From the NCBI RefSeq assembly GCF_000773975.1, contig NZ_JRUQ01000030.1, positions 1 to 64,000 of the forward strand: 64,000 nucleotides of DNA. Reading direction: 5' to 3'. The DNA is from Erwinia typographi (GTDB taxonomy: Bacteria; Pseudomonadota; Gammaproteobacteria; Enterobacterales; Enterobacteriaceae). The translations under genes were made by a program, and so were the position numbers. The notes beneath the pieces are model-generated. The model ran no database searches and was not told the DNA's origin. It saw only the letters and a program-made list of their open reading frames with translations. Below, piece after piece: positions 6,960 to 16,149 of this stretch; the stretch's first letter is position 1, and each line of letters opens with the position of its first letter.

Positions 6960-7808
6960 CTATTGATGAAAGCGCAGGGCAACATCAAAGCCCTGCTGGG
7001 CGGAAACCACCACCGCCTCATTGGCTTCGCTGAAGTGCAGATCGCCCTGGCGCAGGGCGGTTTTTACCTTCTGCAAATCGTCAGTCTGGAAACTCAACGC
7101 CGCCATCAGCGCGGCACCGGTGTAATGCTCCGGTAGCGCATGGAAGCGGTGCTGGAAATAAGCTTCTGTGGCAAAACGCACGCTGGCCGCGCCAGCGGCT
7201 AACACAAATGCGCCTTCCTGACTGGCTTTAATGCTTGAGCTGCCAAACAGTCGGCTGTACAGCTGGGTAGCGGCGGCCGGGTCCTGCGCGACAATGACAA
7301 ATTCGCTGATATTTGTTACGCCGTTGGGGTGGATCTGCCATTCAGGCTGCCAGACCGCTTCCGGCGTTAAATGCTGGCAGAAAAAGCTGCGCCCGGCGGG
7401 GATCAGATCTGGTCTGATCCTGACGGTGCGAAACTTCGCCTCGCTCAGGCTACCGTCTGGCAAGGTGACGGGACGATGAAAGGACGCGGGTTCGTCTCCG
7501 TCTAAATCCTGGCGCAGCAAATATTGGTAGTCGCGATCGGCCTCGTCGGTTTTCCACACCAGACCGCTCAGGCCGTGCGACGCCTGCCACAAATCGGCTC
7601 GCCGATCTCTTTTTCCCTCTTCAAAACCCAGCAGTTCAAGATAGTTTTCGCCAAATATGGCCAGATGATTGCTTGAGCCCAGCGAGTGGTGCCCACGCTC
7701 CGACAGCTGAAAACCAAGCCGACGGTAAAGAGCAAGGGCGCTGTCTAACTGCTCTGCAACGTTAATGACCACATGATCAAGTTCAGGCTTAGCTACAGGA
7801 AGAGGCAT
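6960..7808 (-). CDS. VOC (glyoxalase-fold) family protein
   Basis: The 282-residue protein has two VOC-like halves: an N-terminal one beginning LDHVVINVAEQLDSALALYR with HLAIFGENYLELLGF, and a C-terminal one with ITEFVIVAQDP-like NISEFVIVAQDPAAATQLYS. VOC proteins bind a metal with His/Glu ligands and act as isomerases, dioxygenases or binding proteins. The substrate cannot be read from sequence. The start at 7808 is chosen because AGGAG lies just upstream, while the longer frame to 7832 has none. It overlaps the amidohydrolase by 20 bases and is the last gene of the left-arm operon. A role in breaking down the imported compound is inferred. Confidence 0.75.
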   Translation of the reverse strand: MPLPVAKPELDHVVINVAEQLDSALALYRRLGFQLSERGHHSLGSSNHLAIFGENYLELLGFEEGKRDRRADLWQASHGLSGLVWKTDEADRDYQYLLRQDLDGDEPASFHRPVTLPDGSLSEAKFRTVRIRPDLIPAGRSFFCQHLTPEAVWQPEWQIHPNGVTNISEFVIVAQDPAAATQLYSRLFGSSSIKASQEGAFVLAAGAASVRFATEAYFQHRFHALPEHYTGAALMAALSFQTDDLQKVKTALRQGDLHFSEANEAVVVSAQQGFDVALRFHQ

Positions 7809-8970
7809 CAGTGAACTCCTGGTGGTTTTCATTCGCGACGATTTTTAACGCCCTGGGGGCCAACTGCGTGAAGTAATCGACCGCTGGATCGATAACGCTT
7901 TCGCTTGGATCAAAGCCAGGATGGTGCAGGCCAAACTCACTGGCGCTGCCGATGCTGACAAAAACGCCCGGAACATGATGCAAATAAAAAGCAAAATCTT
8001 CCCCGCCCATTTGTGGCGTAGCGGCAGATTCAGCCTGGTAACCGCACTCCTCAGCCAGCCGGAGGGCAAAATCAGCCCAGGCAGGCGTATTGACGACGGC
8101 GGGTGGACCTTTGATCCATTCCAGTTCGGCCTCAGCGCCGAACCCGCCCGCGATTCCCTTTATCAGCGCAGTGATTTTCTCTGGGATTTGCGTCCGTATC
8201 TCTGCATTGTGCGTGCGTACCGTGCCCTCAAGCTCAACGCTTTCTGGCAGCACATTCCAGGTATTCCCGGCCGAGAAACGGGTCACGCTAACAACCACCG
8301 ACTCAAGCGAGCTGAAGGTGCGGCTGGGCAGAGTTTGCAGCGCCGTGACAATCTGGCTGGCGATCACAATCGAATCGATGCCTTCGTGCGGTCTGGCAGC
8401 ATGGGCGCCTTTACCACGGATGCGGATGAGAAAGCGATCGACGTTGGCATAGAATGCGCCGCCGCGCGTTTTAAACGAATTCAGCGGCAGGTCCGGGGCA
8501 TTGTGCATGCCAAAAATGGCCTGCACGCCATCGAGCACGCCGGCATCAATCAGCTGCTGCGCGCCGTTAAACGTCTCCTCTGCCGGTTGAAACAGAATGC
8601 GCACGCGTCCCTTTAGCTGCGCCTCCTGCTGCTTAAGCCGATACGCCACGCCCAGCATCACCGAGCTGTGCAGATCGTGCCCGCAGGCGTGCATCACGCC
8701 GGGACGGGTAGATGCCCACGGATGAGTAACCTGTTCTTCAATCGGCAGCGCATCAATATCGGCCCTCAGGGCGATCAGCGGTTCACCCTGACCGATTTCA
8801 GCAACGACGCCCGTGGTCAGGTCGAAGGGCAAAATCCGTACATTTCCCTGCTGTAGCCAGTCGGTAATCCGTGCAGTGGTCGCGAATTCCTGATTTGACA
8901 GCTCCGGGTTTTGATGGAGCTCGCGCCGCCATTGCACCAGTTGACGAGAGAGTGGTGAGGTCATAGTCAT
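7789..8970 (-). CDS. M20-family amidohydrolase (left arm)
   Basis: The 393-residue zinc peptidase-type amidohydrolase is of the HipO/YxeP kind. Metal-binding motifs are visible: MHACGHDLHS (about residues 92-101), QPAEE (about 128-132), FGMHNAPD, and LHHPGF near the C-terminus. These enzymes remove N-acyl groups from amino acids or cysteine conjugates in the cytoplasm. The start is ambiguous between ATG 8970 and ATG 8964; the latter has better spacing to AAGG. It overlaps its neighbour at 8967 by four bases. A second M20 enzyme sits in the right arm at 17456. Both keep the metal ligands, so they may process different acyl substrates. Confidence 0.88.
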   Translation of the reverse strand: MTMTSPLSRQLVQWRRELHQNPELSNQEFATTARITDWLQQGNVRILPFDLTTGVVAEIGQGEPLIALRADIDALPIEEQVTHPWASTRPGVMHACGHDLHSSVMLGVAYRLKQQEAQLKGRVRILFQPAEETFNGAQQLIDAGVLDGVQAIFGMHNAPDLPLNSFKTRGGAFYANVDRFLIRIRGKGAHAARPHEGIDSIVIASQIVTALQTLPSRTFSSLESVVVSVTRFSAGNTWNVLPESVELEGTVRTHNAEIRTQIPEKITALIKGIAGGFGAEAELEWIKGPPAVVNTPAWADFALRLAEECGYQAESAATPQMGGEDFAFYLHHVPGVFVSIGSASEFGLHHPGFDPSESVIDPAVDYFTQLAPRALKIVANENHQEFTDASSCS

Positions 8971-10073
8971 CCTTGCGTAGTTGACGGGAGATAGGGTTCG
9001 CCGAGCGTCAGCATCAGGCGGTTAGCCCAGGCGAAAAAGGCGCTGGACTGAATCAGATCGAGCAAAGAAAGGGTATCCAGTCCCACATCGCGAAGCGCGG
9101 AAATCTGCTGCAAAGTAGCCTGCGCAGGCGTCACCGACAGGGCAGAGGCCAGATCGATCAGCGCGGTCCAGCGTGCGGATTGTCCTTCCGCCAGAGCGTC
9201 GCCTGGCGCTACGTGGATCAGTTTTTCAACGGATGCATTCTCCTTTGACAGCTGGCTGGCTTTGCGAGCGTGAACGGAGGCGCAGTAAATGCAGCCGTTT
9301 ACCTTGCTCGTCACCGTTGCCGCCAGCTCGCGTTCGGCTCTGGGCAGGCCGCCAGCCGTATAGAAAATACCTTTGTCGGTGAGCGTACGCTGTTCAAGCA
9401 CCGGTAAATTACGCGCCAGCAGGCGGAAATAGTCTGAGTCCGTATGGCCAAATTTCGCCAGCACCACCTTTTCCTGCCCGGTGAATTCGGCAAGGGGTTT
9501 CGCCGCCAGCCAGGGCTCCCAGCCCAGCTCCTGCTGGGTGAAGGCGGTCGGCGCCGTTTTACCACTGGCGGTATAGGGAGCATCGTGCCACCGTCCCGCC
9601 ACGGCAGGGGGCGCTTCGCTGCCAGAGGCTTTACCTTGCAGCAGGTTCAATCCCGCCAGCAGGCGGCTCTGAAAATTGAGAAAAGCCACCAGTTGAGCCA
9701 CCGTCACAATGGCGTCGGTGCTCCAGCCCGCTCTCTGCAATTCAGTCAGATGCGCTGGCGTGGCGCTAACCGGTGAAAAAGTCAGGCGATGAGCAAAATC
9801 TTTCAGCACCTGATGGCGCGAAGAGTCAGAAAATGGCTGCGCCTGCTGGTGATAATGCGCCTGCAAAGCGGGCTGCGCATTCCACTCTGCCACCAGCGCC
9901 GCCAGCGCAAAGCGCTCGTGCAGCGGAAACTCAGGCTGTTGCTGGCTAAAAATAACCTCATAACTTCCCTGAGCGTGGCGCGTGGCGGCTTCCCGTACGT
10001 TCCGAAGCTGGTCGAGTTCAGACTCTGGCACGATATCGGCCAGCAAAGCCAGTAAATCATCAGCACTGGACAT
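8967..10073 (-). CDS. Two-domain CMD/AhpD-type alkylhydroperoxidase protein
   Basis: The 368-residue protein contains two carboxymuconolactone decarboxylase-like regions. The N-terminal half (about 1-180) lacks a CxxC and resembles the CMD domain found next to such genes. The C-terminal half carries the AhpD-like motif NGCIYCASVH, with a Cys pair and His, preceded by ERELAATVTSKVNG. AhpD proteins reduce peroxides or handle thiol-linked electrophiles. I recall that these halves are separate adjacent genes in some bacteria (the Avi_7169/Avi_7170 families) and often accompany luciferase-like monooxygenases. Here they are fused. It sits between the monooxygenase and the amidohydrolase. Protection from peroxide or sulfenate by-products is a plausible role, by inference. 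Confidence 0.8.
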   Translation of the reverse strand: MSSADDLLALLADIVPESELDQLRNVREAATRHAQGSYEVIFSQQQPEFPLHERFALAALVAEWNAQPALQAHYHQQAQPFSDSSRHQVLKDFAHRLTFSPVSATPAHLTELQRAGWSTDAIVTVAQLVAFLNFQSRLLAGLNLLQGKASGSEAPPAVAGRWHDAPYTASGKTAPTAFTQQELGWEPWLAAKPLAEFTGQEKVVLAKFGHTDSDYFRLLARNLPVLEQRTLTDKGIFYTAGGLPRAERELAATVTSKVNGCIYCASVHARKASQLSKENASVEKLIHVAPGDALAEGQSARWTALIDLASALSVTPAQATLQQISALRDVGLDTLSLLDLIQSSAFFAWANRLMLTLGEPYLPSTTQG

Positions 10074-10097
10074 AGAATTCTCCTGTTTATAAGTCCG

Positions 10098-11090
10098 TTA
10101 TAAGGTTCTGAGCTGCGGCGCAATATGCTGAGCAATCAGCTCAATGGAACGCAGCGTATCGGCGTGGGAAGGGGTGACCGAATGCACCTGAAAAGAAATA
10201 TCGGTCACCCGTTGCAGCGTACTGTCCTGCAATAGCGACGCCTGTACGTGCGCGACGTCACCAACGTGGGCATCAAACTGAGCCAGTAAGGCATCAAAAC
10301 TGTCGCCGCGCAGCAGGTGTCCCAGCGCCTGATACTGGCTGGCCTGGGCGCGAATACCCGGCCCGGCGACATCGCGGGCATAGTGATGGGAATCCGCCAC
10401 AAAGGCGGTACGAGAAGCGAGAATTCTTGGCGCGATACCGGATGGGAGCGCCTCCAGATAGGCATCAATCAGCGGATTTTGCAGTACATCCAGCGGCAGT
10501 TCTGGCCTGCCCGTCGGGCGGGGCTGAGTGCGCGAAAGCATTAAACCGTGCCCGCTTTTTGCTGCCCGTACCGCACCTTCCACCGAGAAGGTGGCAATCC
10601 ACAGGCGGTCGGCAAGCCGGGGAGCCGCAGGATAAAGATGATTGTCCGGGTGGCCGAGCGAGTCGCCGCGCCAGGCGCTGACCAGCGTATGCAGATTGTC
10701 GGCGAACGCGTGGCCACGCTCGGCAAACGTCAGGCCAAACGGCAGGAACGAGTCCGGCGTGCCGCCTGACCCCAATCCTACTTCGAGTCGCCCGTCAGCC
10801 AGCAGATCCAGCACGGCGGCGTCTTCAGCAACCCGCAGGGCGTTTTCCATCGGCAGCGTGATAATCGCCGTGCCCAGGCGGATACGCTGAGTATGGGCGG
10901 CAACGTGAGCAAGGAACAGCAGCGGCGACGGCAGGCCGCCTTCATCTTCGTGAAAGTGATGCTGAGCAATCCAGGCGCTGTCAAAACCCAGCCGTTCGGC
11001 ATGCTGGATCTGCTCCGTTGCCAGACGGTAGCGCTCTTTTGCCGGGGCTTTATCCAGCAGGCGAGTAAAAAAGCCGATGCGTTTGCTCAT
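10098..11090 (-). CDS. Luciferase-like (LLM) FMN-dependent monooxygenase, left arm
   Basis: The 330-residue protein has the bacterial luciferase-like TIM-barrel pattern: IGFFTRLLDK at the start, AERLGFDSAWIAQHHFHEDE (about 32-51), RIRLGTAIITLPMENALRVAED (about 71-92) and GRLEVGLGSGG (about 101-111). Such enzymes use reduced FMN from a separate reductase to oxygenate organic substrates, often cleaving C-S or C-N bonds. The combination with the TIGR-type binding protein at 14515 matches the KPN_01858/KPN_01854 grouping I know from Klebsiella. The start codon overlaps the ABC ATPase stop by one base (TGATG), so translation is coupled. No flavin reductase gene is in the island. Confidence 0.85.
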   Translation of the reverse strand: MSKRIGFFTRLLDKAPAKERYRLATEQIQHAERLGFDSAWIAQHHFHEDEGGLPSPLLFLAHVAAHTQRIRLGTAIITLPMENALRVAEDAAVLDLLADGRLEVGLGSGGTPDSFLPFGLTFAERGHAFADNLHTLVSAWRGDSLGHPDNHLYPAAPRLADRLWIATFSVEGAVRAAKSGHGLMLSRTQPRPTGRPELPLDVLQNPLIDAYLEALPSGIAPRILASRTAFVADSHHYARDVAGPGIRAQASQYQALGHLLRGDSFDALLAQFDAHVGDVAHVQASLLQDSTLQRVTDISFQVHSVTPSHADTLRSIELIAQHIAPQLRTL

Positions 11091-12712
11091 CAGGCAGGCT
11101 CCTTAATCGGTGATAAATGTCCGGGAATGGCGGCGATCAGTTCACGGGTGTAGGGATGCTGCGGCGCGGCAAATACCGTGACAACGTCACCAGACTCGAC
11201 CACTTCACCAGCTTTCAGCACGGTTACGCTGTCGGCGATCTGCCTGACCGTCGCCAGATCGTGAGTGATAAACAGATAGGTCAACTGCTGCTCAGCCTGC
11301 AACTGTTGCAGAAGGCTGAGAATCTGCGCCTGAACGGTGACGTCAAGCGCAGAGGTGGCTTCATCCAGCACCAGGATTGCAGGCTGTAAAATTAGCGCGC
11401 GGGCCAGCGCCACGCGCTGTCGCTGCCCACCGGAGAGTTCTCTGGCGCTTCGCCACAGAATCTCCAGCGGCAGCGCGACTCGTTCAGTTACCGCTTCAAC
11501 ACGCTGGCGACGCTGGTCGCGGTTCAGCGGCGCATAATTAAGCAATGGCTCTTCAATAATCTTAAACAGCGTCTGCCGTGGGTCGAGCGAAGCGAACGGA
11601 TTTTGGTAGACGAACTGAATTCTGCGACGCAACTGGCGCAATGCCTCTCCACGCAGGCCGTTAACCACAATGCCATCCAGCGTCACCGTTCCGCTGTCAG
11701 GTTGCTCAAACCCCAGCAATATCCTCGCCAGCGTGGTTTTGCCAGAACCTGACTCACCAACAATCGCGTGGGTGGCGCCGCGCTTTACCTGAAAACTGAC
11801 CTCGTTCAGCGCCTTCAGCCGCTGAGTCTTACTGAGAGCGAAGCCTTTACTGATGGCGGCGGCCTGGATCACCGTAGCGGAAAAGCGATTGTCACTGATG
11901 CTGGCTCGGGAGCGCGGGCGTGGAAGGGCATCTGCTAACAGCTGGCGAGTATAGGGCTGCTTCGGTGCATTGATGACCTCCTGAGTCCGACCAGCTTCCT
12001 GAATTTCTCCGTTGCGGAAGATGATGATCCGATCCGCTCGCTCAGCCGCCAGCGCTAAATCGTGAGTGACAAACAGCACTGCCGTGCCGGACTCGCGGCG
12101 AAGATGGTCGAGCAGATCGACAATGCGCTTTTGCACCGTCACATCCAGCGCGCTGGTCGGCTCATCGGCAATGATAATATCGGGCTTCAGGGCCAGCGCG
12201 ATGGCGATGAGTACCCGCTGTTTCATCCCGCCGGATAGCTGATGGGGGTACTGGTTATACCGCTGCTGCGGATGGCTGAGACCAACGCGGGTGAGCAAAT
12301 CCAACACCGTTTGCCGGTGGTTTGCAGGGCGAGTCGCCCGGTGGATACGCAGGATTTCCCCGACCTGATCGCCAATGGTTTTGACCGGGTTAAGCGAATT
12401 GCCGGGGTCCTGCGGCACCAGACTGATACGCGCGCCGCGCAGGGTGTCAAAGCGTCGGCGCGACCACCGGCTGATATCCTCGCCATTCAGCAAAATCCGC
12501 CCGCTGTCGCGTCGGCCATTTTCAGCCAGTAGCCCGATAATAGCCTGAGCCGTGGTAGTTTTACCCGAACCGGACTCCCCGACCAGCGCCACCATTTCCC
12601 CCTGATTAAGCTGAAAGCTGACCTGATGCACCACCTGTTGCCAGCGGTTAGCGCTGCGATAGCTCAGGCTAAGATTTTGCACGTCTAATAACAACGAAGG
12701 TTGTGAACTCAT
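11090..12712 (-). CDS. Fused dipeptide-type ABC transporter ATPase (two nucleotide-binding domains)
   Basis: The 540-residue protein has two complete ATPase domains. The first has Walker A GESGSGKTT near residue 40, signature LSGGMKQRV and Walker [12 protein letters not shown]. The second has Walker A GESGSGKTT near 320, signature LSGGQRQRV and Walker B LVLDEATSALD. Each is followed by the PYTRQLL/PYTRELI tail typical of oligopeptide/nickel-type (DppD/DppF) subunits. It energises import by the two permeases encoded immediately upstream at 12709 and 13560. Its start overlaps the DppC-like stop by four bases. Confidence 0.92.
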   Translation of the reverse strand: MSSQPSLLLDVQNLSLSYRSANRWQQVVHQVSFQLNQGEMVALVGESGSGKTTTAQAIIGLLAENGRRDSGRILLNGEDISRWSRRRFDTLRGARISLVPQDPGNSLNPVKTIGDQVGEILRIHRATRPANHRQTVLDLLTRVGLSHPQQRYNQYPHQLSGGMKQRVLIAIALALKPDIIIADEPTSALDVTVQKRIVDLLDHLRRESGTAVLFVTHDLALAAERADRIIIFRNGEIQEAGRTQEVINAPKQPYTRQLLADALPRPRSRASISDNRFSATVIQAAAISKGFALSKTQRLKALNEVSFQVKRGATHAIVGESGSGKTTLARILLGFEQPDSGTVTLDGIVVNGLRGEALRQLRRRIQFVYQNPFASLDPRQTLFKIIEEPLLNYAPLNRDQRRQRVEAVTERVALPLEILWRSARELSGGQRQRVALARALILQPAILVLDEATSALDVTVQAQILSLLQQLQAEQQLTYLFITHDLATVRQIADSVTVLKAGEVVESGDVVTVFAAPQHPYTRELIAAIPGHLSPIKEPA

Positions 12713-13563
12713 TCAGGCGCTCCTGCCAGCTGCTGGCTGATGCGGTTAGCGGAAAGCACAACAACGACCACCACCAGGCCCGGGAAAGTTGTCAGCCACC
12801 AGGCGGTGGCAAGATAATTGCGACCCTCGGCAATCAGTAAACCCCACTCCGGTTCCGGTGGCGGGGTGCCATAGCCAAGAAAGCTGAGGGTTGAAAGCGC
12901 CAGAATAGACTGGCCGAACTGAAGAGCGGCATAGGCAATAACCGGCGTCACCGCATTGGGGAGAATATGACGCCACAGAACCGCGAAGAAGCGCCCGCCG
13001 CTGCCAAACGCCGCTTCAACATATTCGCTATGGCGAATGCGCACCACCTCACCCCGAGATAAGCGGGCAAAGCTGGCTACTGAGGCGATGCCGACGGCCA
13101 CGGCCGCATGAAGCGTGCCGAAGCCAAGCAGGATCAGCACGCTCAGCGACAGCAGCAGGGAGGGGATGGAAAGCAGCACATCAACGGCCCGCATAACCAG
13201 CGACTCCGTTTTGCCGCCGAAAGCACCGGCCAGCACGCCCAGCGCGGTTCCCACCATCAGCCCCATCGCTACGGCAATCAGCGCTGCCGAAAGCGAGTGT
13301 GAGGCGCCATAGATAATCCGCGCAAACAGATCCCGCCCCAGCTGATCTGTGCCCAGCCAGTGACCTGCCTGCGGAGGAAGCCGCTGAGCACCGGCAATCC
13401 CTTCAACGGCGCTGTAGCTGGTCAGCCATTGCGGGAAGAGCGCGGCACTCACCGCCAGCAGCATCACCAGCCATGCCAGGCATAATCCGGGCTGAAAGGT
13501 AAATCGCTGGCGACGGGACGGCACATTTTTCTGCCTGGTCGAGGCAAAATCAACCAGGCTCAT
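12709..13563 (-). CDS. ABC transporter permease, DppC type
   Basis: The 284-residue inner-membrane permease has an N-terminal cytoplasmic tail and about five to six membrane helices (LAWLVMLLAVSAALFPQWL near 30, SLSAALIAVAMGLMVGTALG near 110). The coupling EAA-type loop reads YVEAAFGSGGRFFAVLWRHI, followed by LPNAVTPVIAYAAL. It pairs with the DppB-type subunit at 13560 to form the channel of the left-arm importer. It overlaps both neighbours by four bases, as in a tightly coupled operon. Confidence 0.92.
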   Translation of the reverse strand: MSLVDFASTRQKNVPSRRQRFTFQPGLCLAWLVMLLAVSAALFPQWLTSYSAVEGIAGAQRLPPQAGHWLGTDQLGRDLFARIIYGASHSLSAALIAVAMGLMVGTALGVLAGAFGGKTESLVMRAVDVLLSIPSLLLSLSVLILLGFGTLHAAVAVGIASVASFARLSRGEVVRIRHSEYVEAAFGSGGRFFAVLWRHILPNAVTPVIAYAALQFGQSILALSTLSFLGYGTPPPEPEWGLLIAEGRNYLATAWWLTTFPGLVVVVVVLSANRISQQLAGAPE

Positions 13564-14504
13564 GCGGCACCCCGACTGGCTGTTTGTAAGCGCGGGTCGA
13601 GCAGAGGCATCAGCAGGTCGACAAGCATATTGATCAGCACAAAGCCCAGCGCGGAGATCATCACTACCGCCTGAAGCACCGCGACATCCTGATTATTCAC
13701 CGCCTGCTGCGTCAGCTCGCCTAATCCTCCCAGTCCAAACACCGTTTCGGTGATCAACGCCCCCGCAATCAGCTCTCCCAGCAGCAGCCCCGCAATCGTC
13801 AGGACCGGCAGCATGGCATTACGCAGAATATGCCGCCAGAGAATCGAGGTTTCGCTGGCGCCTTTGGCGCGCACGACGGCAACAAAAGGTCTGGTCGCCA
13901 CGTCGTCGATGCTACGCAGCAGTATTTGCGCGAGCGGGGCGGAGATGGGGATGGCAACGGTGACAATGGGCAAAATCATGCCCTGCCACGGAGAGGGATT
14001 GATCACCGGGATCCAGCCCAGCTGGAAGGAGAACAGCTGGATCAGCGCGATGCCAAGCCAGAAGGTGGGGAGCGAGACAAACAGGACCGGCACCGACTGG
14101 AGCAGATTGCGCAGGATGCGCAGTGCCGGAAGGCGCGACAGGGCAGCCAGCAGAAAAGCCAGCGCCACGGCCAGAGCAAAGCCGCAGACCGCCAGGCGTA
14201 GCGTCCCCGGCAGATTACTCTTTAGCTGCTCGCTGACGGCGACGCCAGCCTGCACTGAATAGCCAAAATCCCCGCGTAACATAGCGAACAGCGTATGCAA
14301 ATACTGCTGCCATAGCGGGCTGTCAGCCCCGTAAGCCTGGCGCATCTCGGCAATTTGCTGTGGGCTGAGGCCCAGATCGGGATTCTGGAACTTAATCAGC
14401 ACCGCGTCGCCGGGCAGCACCTGTAGCAGAATGAACGACAGCGTAAAAGCGGCCCACAGAACCAGCAGGCCGTGCCCAACCCGATACAGCAGTGAGTAGT
14501 GCAT
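13560..14504 (-). CDS. ABC transporter permease, DppB type
   Basis: The 314-residue permease has the DppB signature features: a first helix at GHGLLVLWAAFTLSFILLQV, LPGDAVLI, a periplasmic loop with LGLSPQQIAEMRQAYG, and a C-terminal cytoplasmic loop VRAKGASETSILWRHI. The start at 14504 is chosen because AAGGAG precedes it and the gap to the binding protein stop becomes 10 bp. A longer frame extends to 14567, inside that gene. It forms the transmembrane channel together with the product of 12709. Confidence 0.92.
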   Translation of the reverse strand: MHYSLLYRVGHGLLVLWAAFTLSFILLQVLPGDAVLIKFQNPDLGLSPQQIAEMRQAYGADSPLWQQYLHTLFAMLRGDFGYSVQAGVAVSEQLKSNLPGTLRLAVCGFALAVALAFLLAALSRLPALRILRNLLQSVPVLFVSLPTFWLGIALIQLFSFQLGWIPVINPSPWQGMILPIVTVAIPISAPLAQILLRSIDDVATRPFVAVVRAKGASETSILWRHILRNAMLPVLTIAGLLLGELIAGALITETVFGLGGLGELTQQAVNNQDVAVLQAVVMISALGFVLINMLVDLLMPLLDPRLQTASRGAA

Positions 14505-14514
14505 GGCTGACTCC

Positions 14515-16149
14515 TTAATGCTTTTCAAGCCAGGCGCCGTAGAGAGAGGGGCGGCCCACGGCTTCAAACTTGACGCCTTTTAACCAGGGCGCGCCGGCAA
14601 AAACCTGAGGCTCTTCGAAGATCGGGATGACATAAGCCTGTTCCAGCAGATAACGCTGAACATCGCCGGTCAGATTCAGGCGTTTGGCCGGGTCAATTTC
14701 GGCTGAAATGTTGACTAACAGCTGATTCAGCTTGTCGTCGCGGAAGCTTTTGACCTTATCGCTCAATCCCCCTTTTTGCAGCAGGGCGTCACGGTTGGCG
14801 GGATAAAAGCTGCTTTTAATCACGTCCGGATCGGCGCGGCCAACCTCAGTGACATTCAGCGGGGTTTGAAGCGGGTCGAGGTTGTCCAGCGTTTTACTGC
14901 CCGCATCGCCAGCTTTGACCTTAAGCTCCACGCCGACCTGACGCCACTGTTGGGCAACCAGCTGCAACACCTCTTTGTTCTGCGGCTGCGGCAACGACTC
15001 ATAAACGGCGAGCGACAGACGCTGTCCCTCTTTCTGGCGAATGCCGCTGGCGTCCGGCACCCAGCCCGCCTCATCCAGTAATTTTTTCGCTCTGGCCTGA
15101 TCGAAGGTCAGCTGGTCGGCCAGGTTAACGTAACCGGCGGCGGTCGCGGCAACAACGGAGGTCGCCTGCGGGTAGTTAGGTGAAAACAAGGTCTCCACTA
15201 CCTGTTTGGTATTGGTGGCATGGAGCAGCGCCTGACGCACGCGAATATCACTCACCAGCGGATTGTCCGGGCGGAAGCTAAGGCTGTCATTCACGCCGCG
15301 CGTCGGGGCGGCATAAACAGGGAAGTGCCGCTCCTGAGCCTGTTTTTCATCGTAAGCCTGAACCTGACGGATAAAATCAGCCTGGCCGGCCAGCAGCGCG
15401 CCGATGCGCACGCTGTCTTCCGGGGTGACGAGAATTTTGATGCCGTCGAGATTAGCAGGCCCCTGTTGCCTACTGTTTTTGGGGCCCCACTGATACTCTT
15501 TACGCCTGACCAGATCGACCTCACGCCCCAGCTTTTCGTTACTGACCACAAACGGCCCTGAACCAATGATGTGGCGGGCATCGCCCAACTGGTCAAAATT
15601 CCGCGCCAGCGTACTCAGCGAAACCAGCCCGGAGCCAATGGTCGCGGTTCCTTGCAGGAAGCCGGGAGAAGGCTTGCTGAAATAGAACTTCACCGTCAGC
15701 GGGTCGATAACTTCACTACGCTGATAATTATTAATGACTTCTGAAACCGGCAGGCGCTGGGCCTTATTTCCCAATCCATAGGTATCAAAATTCTTCGCTA
15801 CGGCATTCGCATCTAGCGGCGTGCCGTCAGAAAACGTGACGCCGGGCCGTAATTTAAAGGTGTATTCGGTTTTATCGGCATTGGTACTCCAGCTTTCGGC
15901 AATCCAGGGTTCAACTTTTAACGTTTCCGGGTTTTGCCAGGTCAGCTTATCGGTTATTTGATTAAGGATGCCGCCATTGGGATAAAAGCCTCCGGCGGGA
16001 GGATAAAGATTGGTGTGCGCCTGCTGCTCAAGATAGATCAGCGTACCGCCAGTAACCGGCGCGTCGGCGGCGCAGGCCGCAGCGCTGCCGGTCAGGATAA
16101 CAGCGGCCAGAGCGAGTGAAACGGGTGAGCGGGGTAAAGCTATTTTCAT
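14515..16149 (-). CDS. Extracellular solute-binding protein, peptide/nickel family (left arm)
   Basis: The 544-residue protein has an N-terminal signal peptide (LALAAVILTGSAAACAADAP) and the SBP family 5 layout: TLIYLEQQAHTNLYP, WIAESWSTNADKTEYTFKLR, then GVTFSDGTPLDANAVAKNFD near 105. It captures the substrate in the periplasm for the ATPase/permease genes downstream. It is the first gene of the minus-strand operon (14515 back to 6960) and diverges from the right arm across a 285-bp spacer. It resembles the KPN_01854-type binding proteins that co-occur with luciferase-like monooxygenases. Its ligand is probably not a plain peptide, judging from the enzymes encoded with it. Confidence 0.9.
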   Translation of the reverse strand: MKIALPRSPVSLALAAVILTGSAAACAADAPVTGGTLIYLEQQAHTNLYPPAGGFYPNGGILNQITDKLTWQNPETLKVEPWIAESWSTNADKTEYTFKLRPGVTFSDGTPLDANAVAKNFDTYGLGNKAQRLPVSEVINNYQRSEVIDPLTVKFYFSKPSPGFLQGTATIGSGLVSLSTLARNFDQLGDARHIIGSGPFVVSNEKLGREVDLVRRKEYQWGPKNSRQQGPANLDGIKILVTPEDSVRIGALLAGQADFIRQVQAYDEKQAQERHFPVYAAPTRGVNDSLSFRPDNPLVSDIRVRQALLHATNTKQVVETLFSPNYPQATSVVAATAAGYVNLADQLTFDQARAKKLLDEAGWVPDASGIRQKEGQRLSLAVYESLPQPQNKEVLQLVAQQWRQVGVELKVKAGDAGSKTLDNLDPLQTPLNVTEVGRADPDVIKSSFYPANRDALLQKGGLSDKVKSFRDDKLNQLLVNISAEIDPAKRLNLTGDVQRYLLEQAYVIPIFEEPQVFAGAPWLKGVKFEAVGRPSLYGAWLEKH

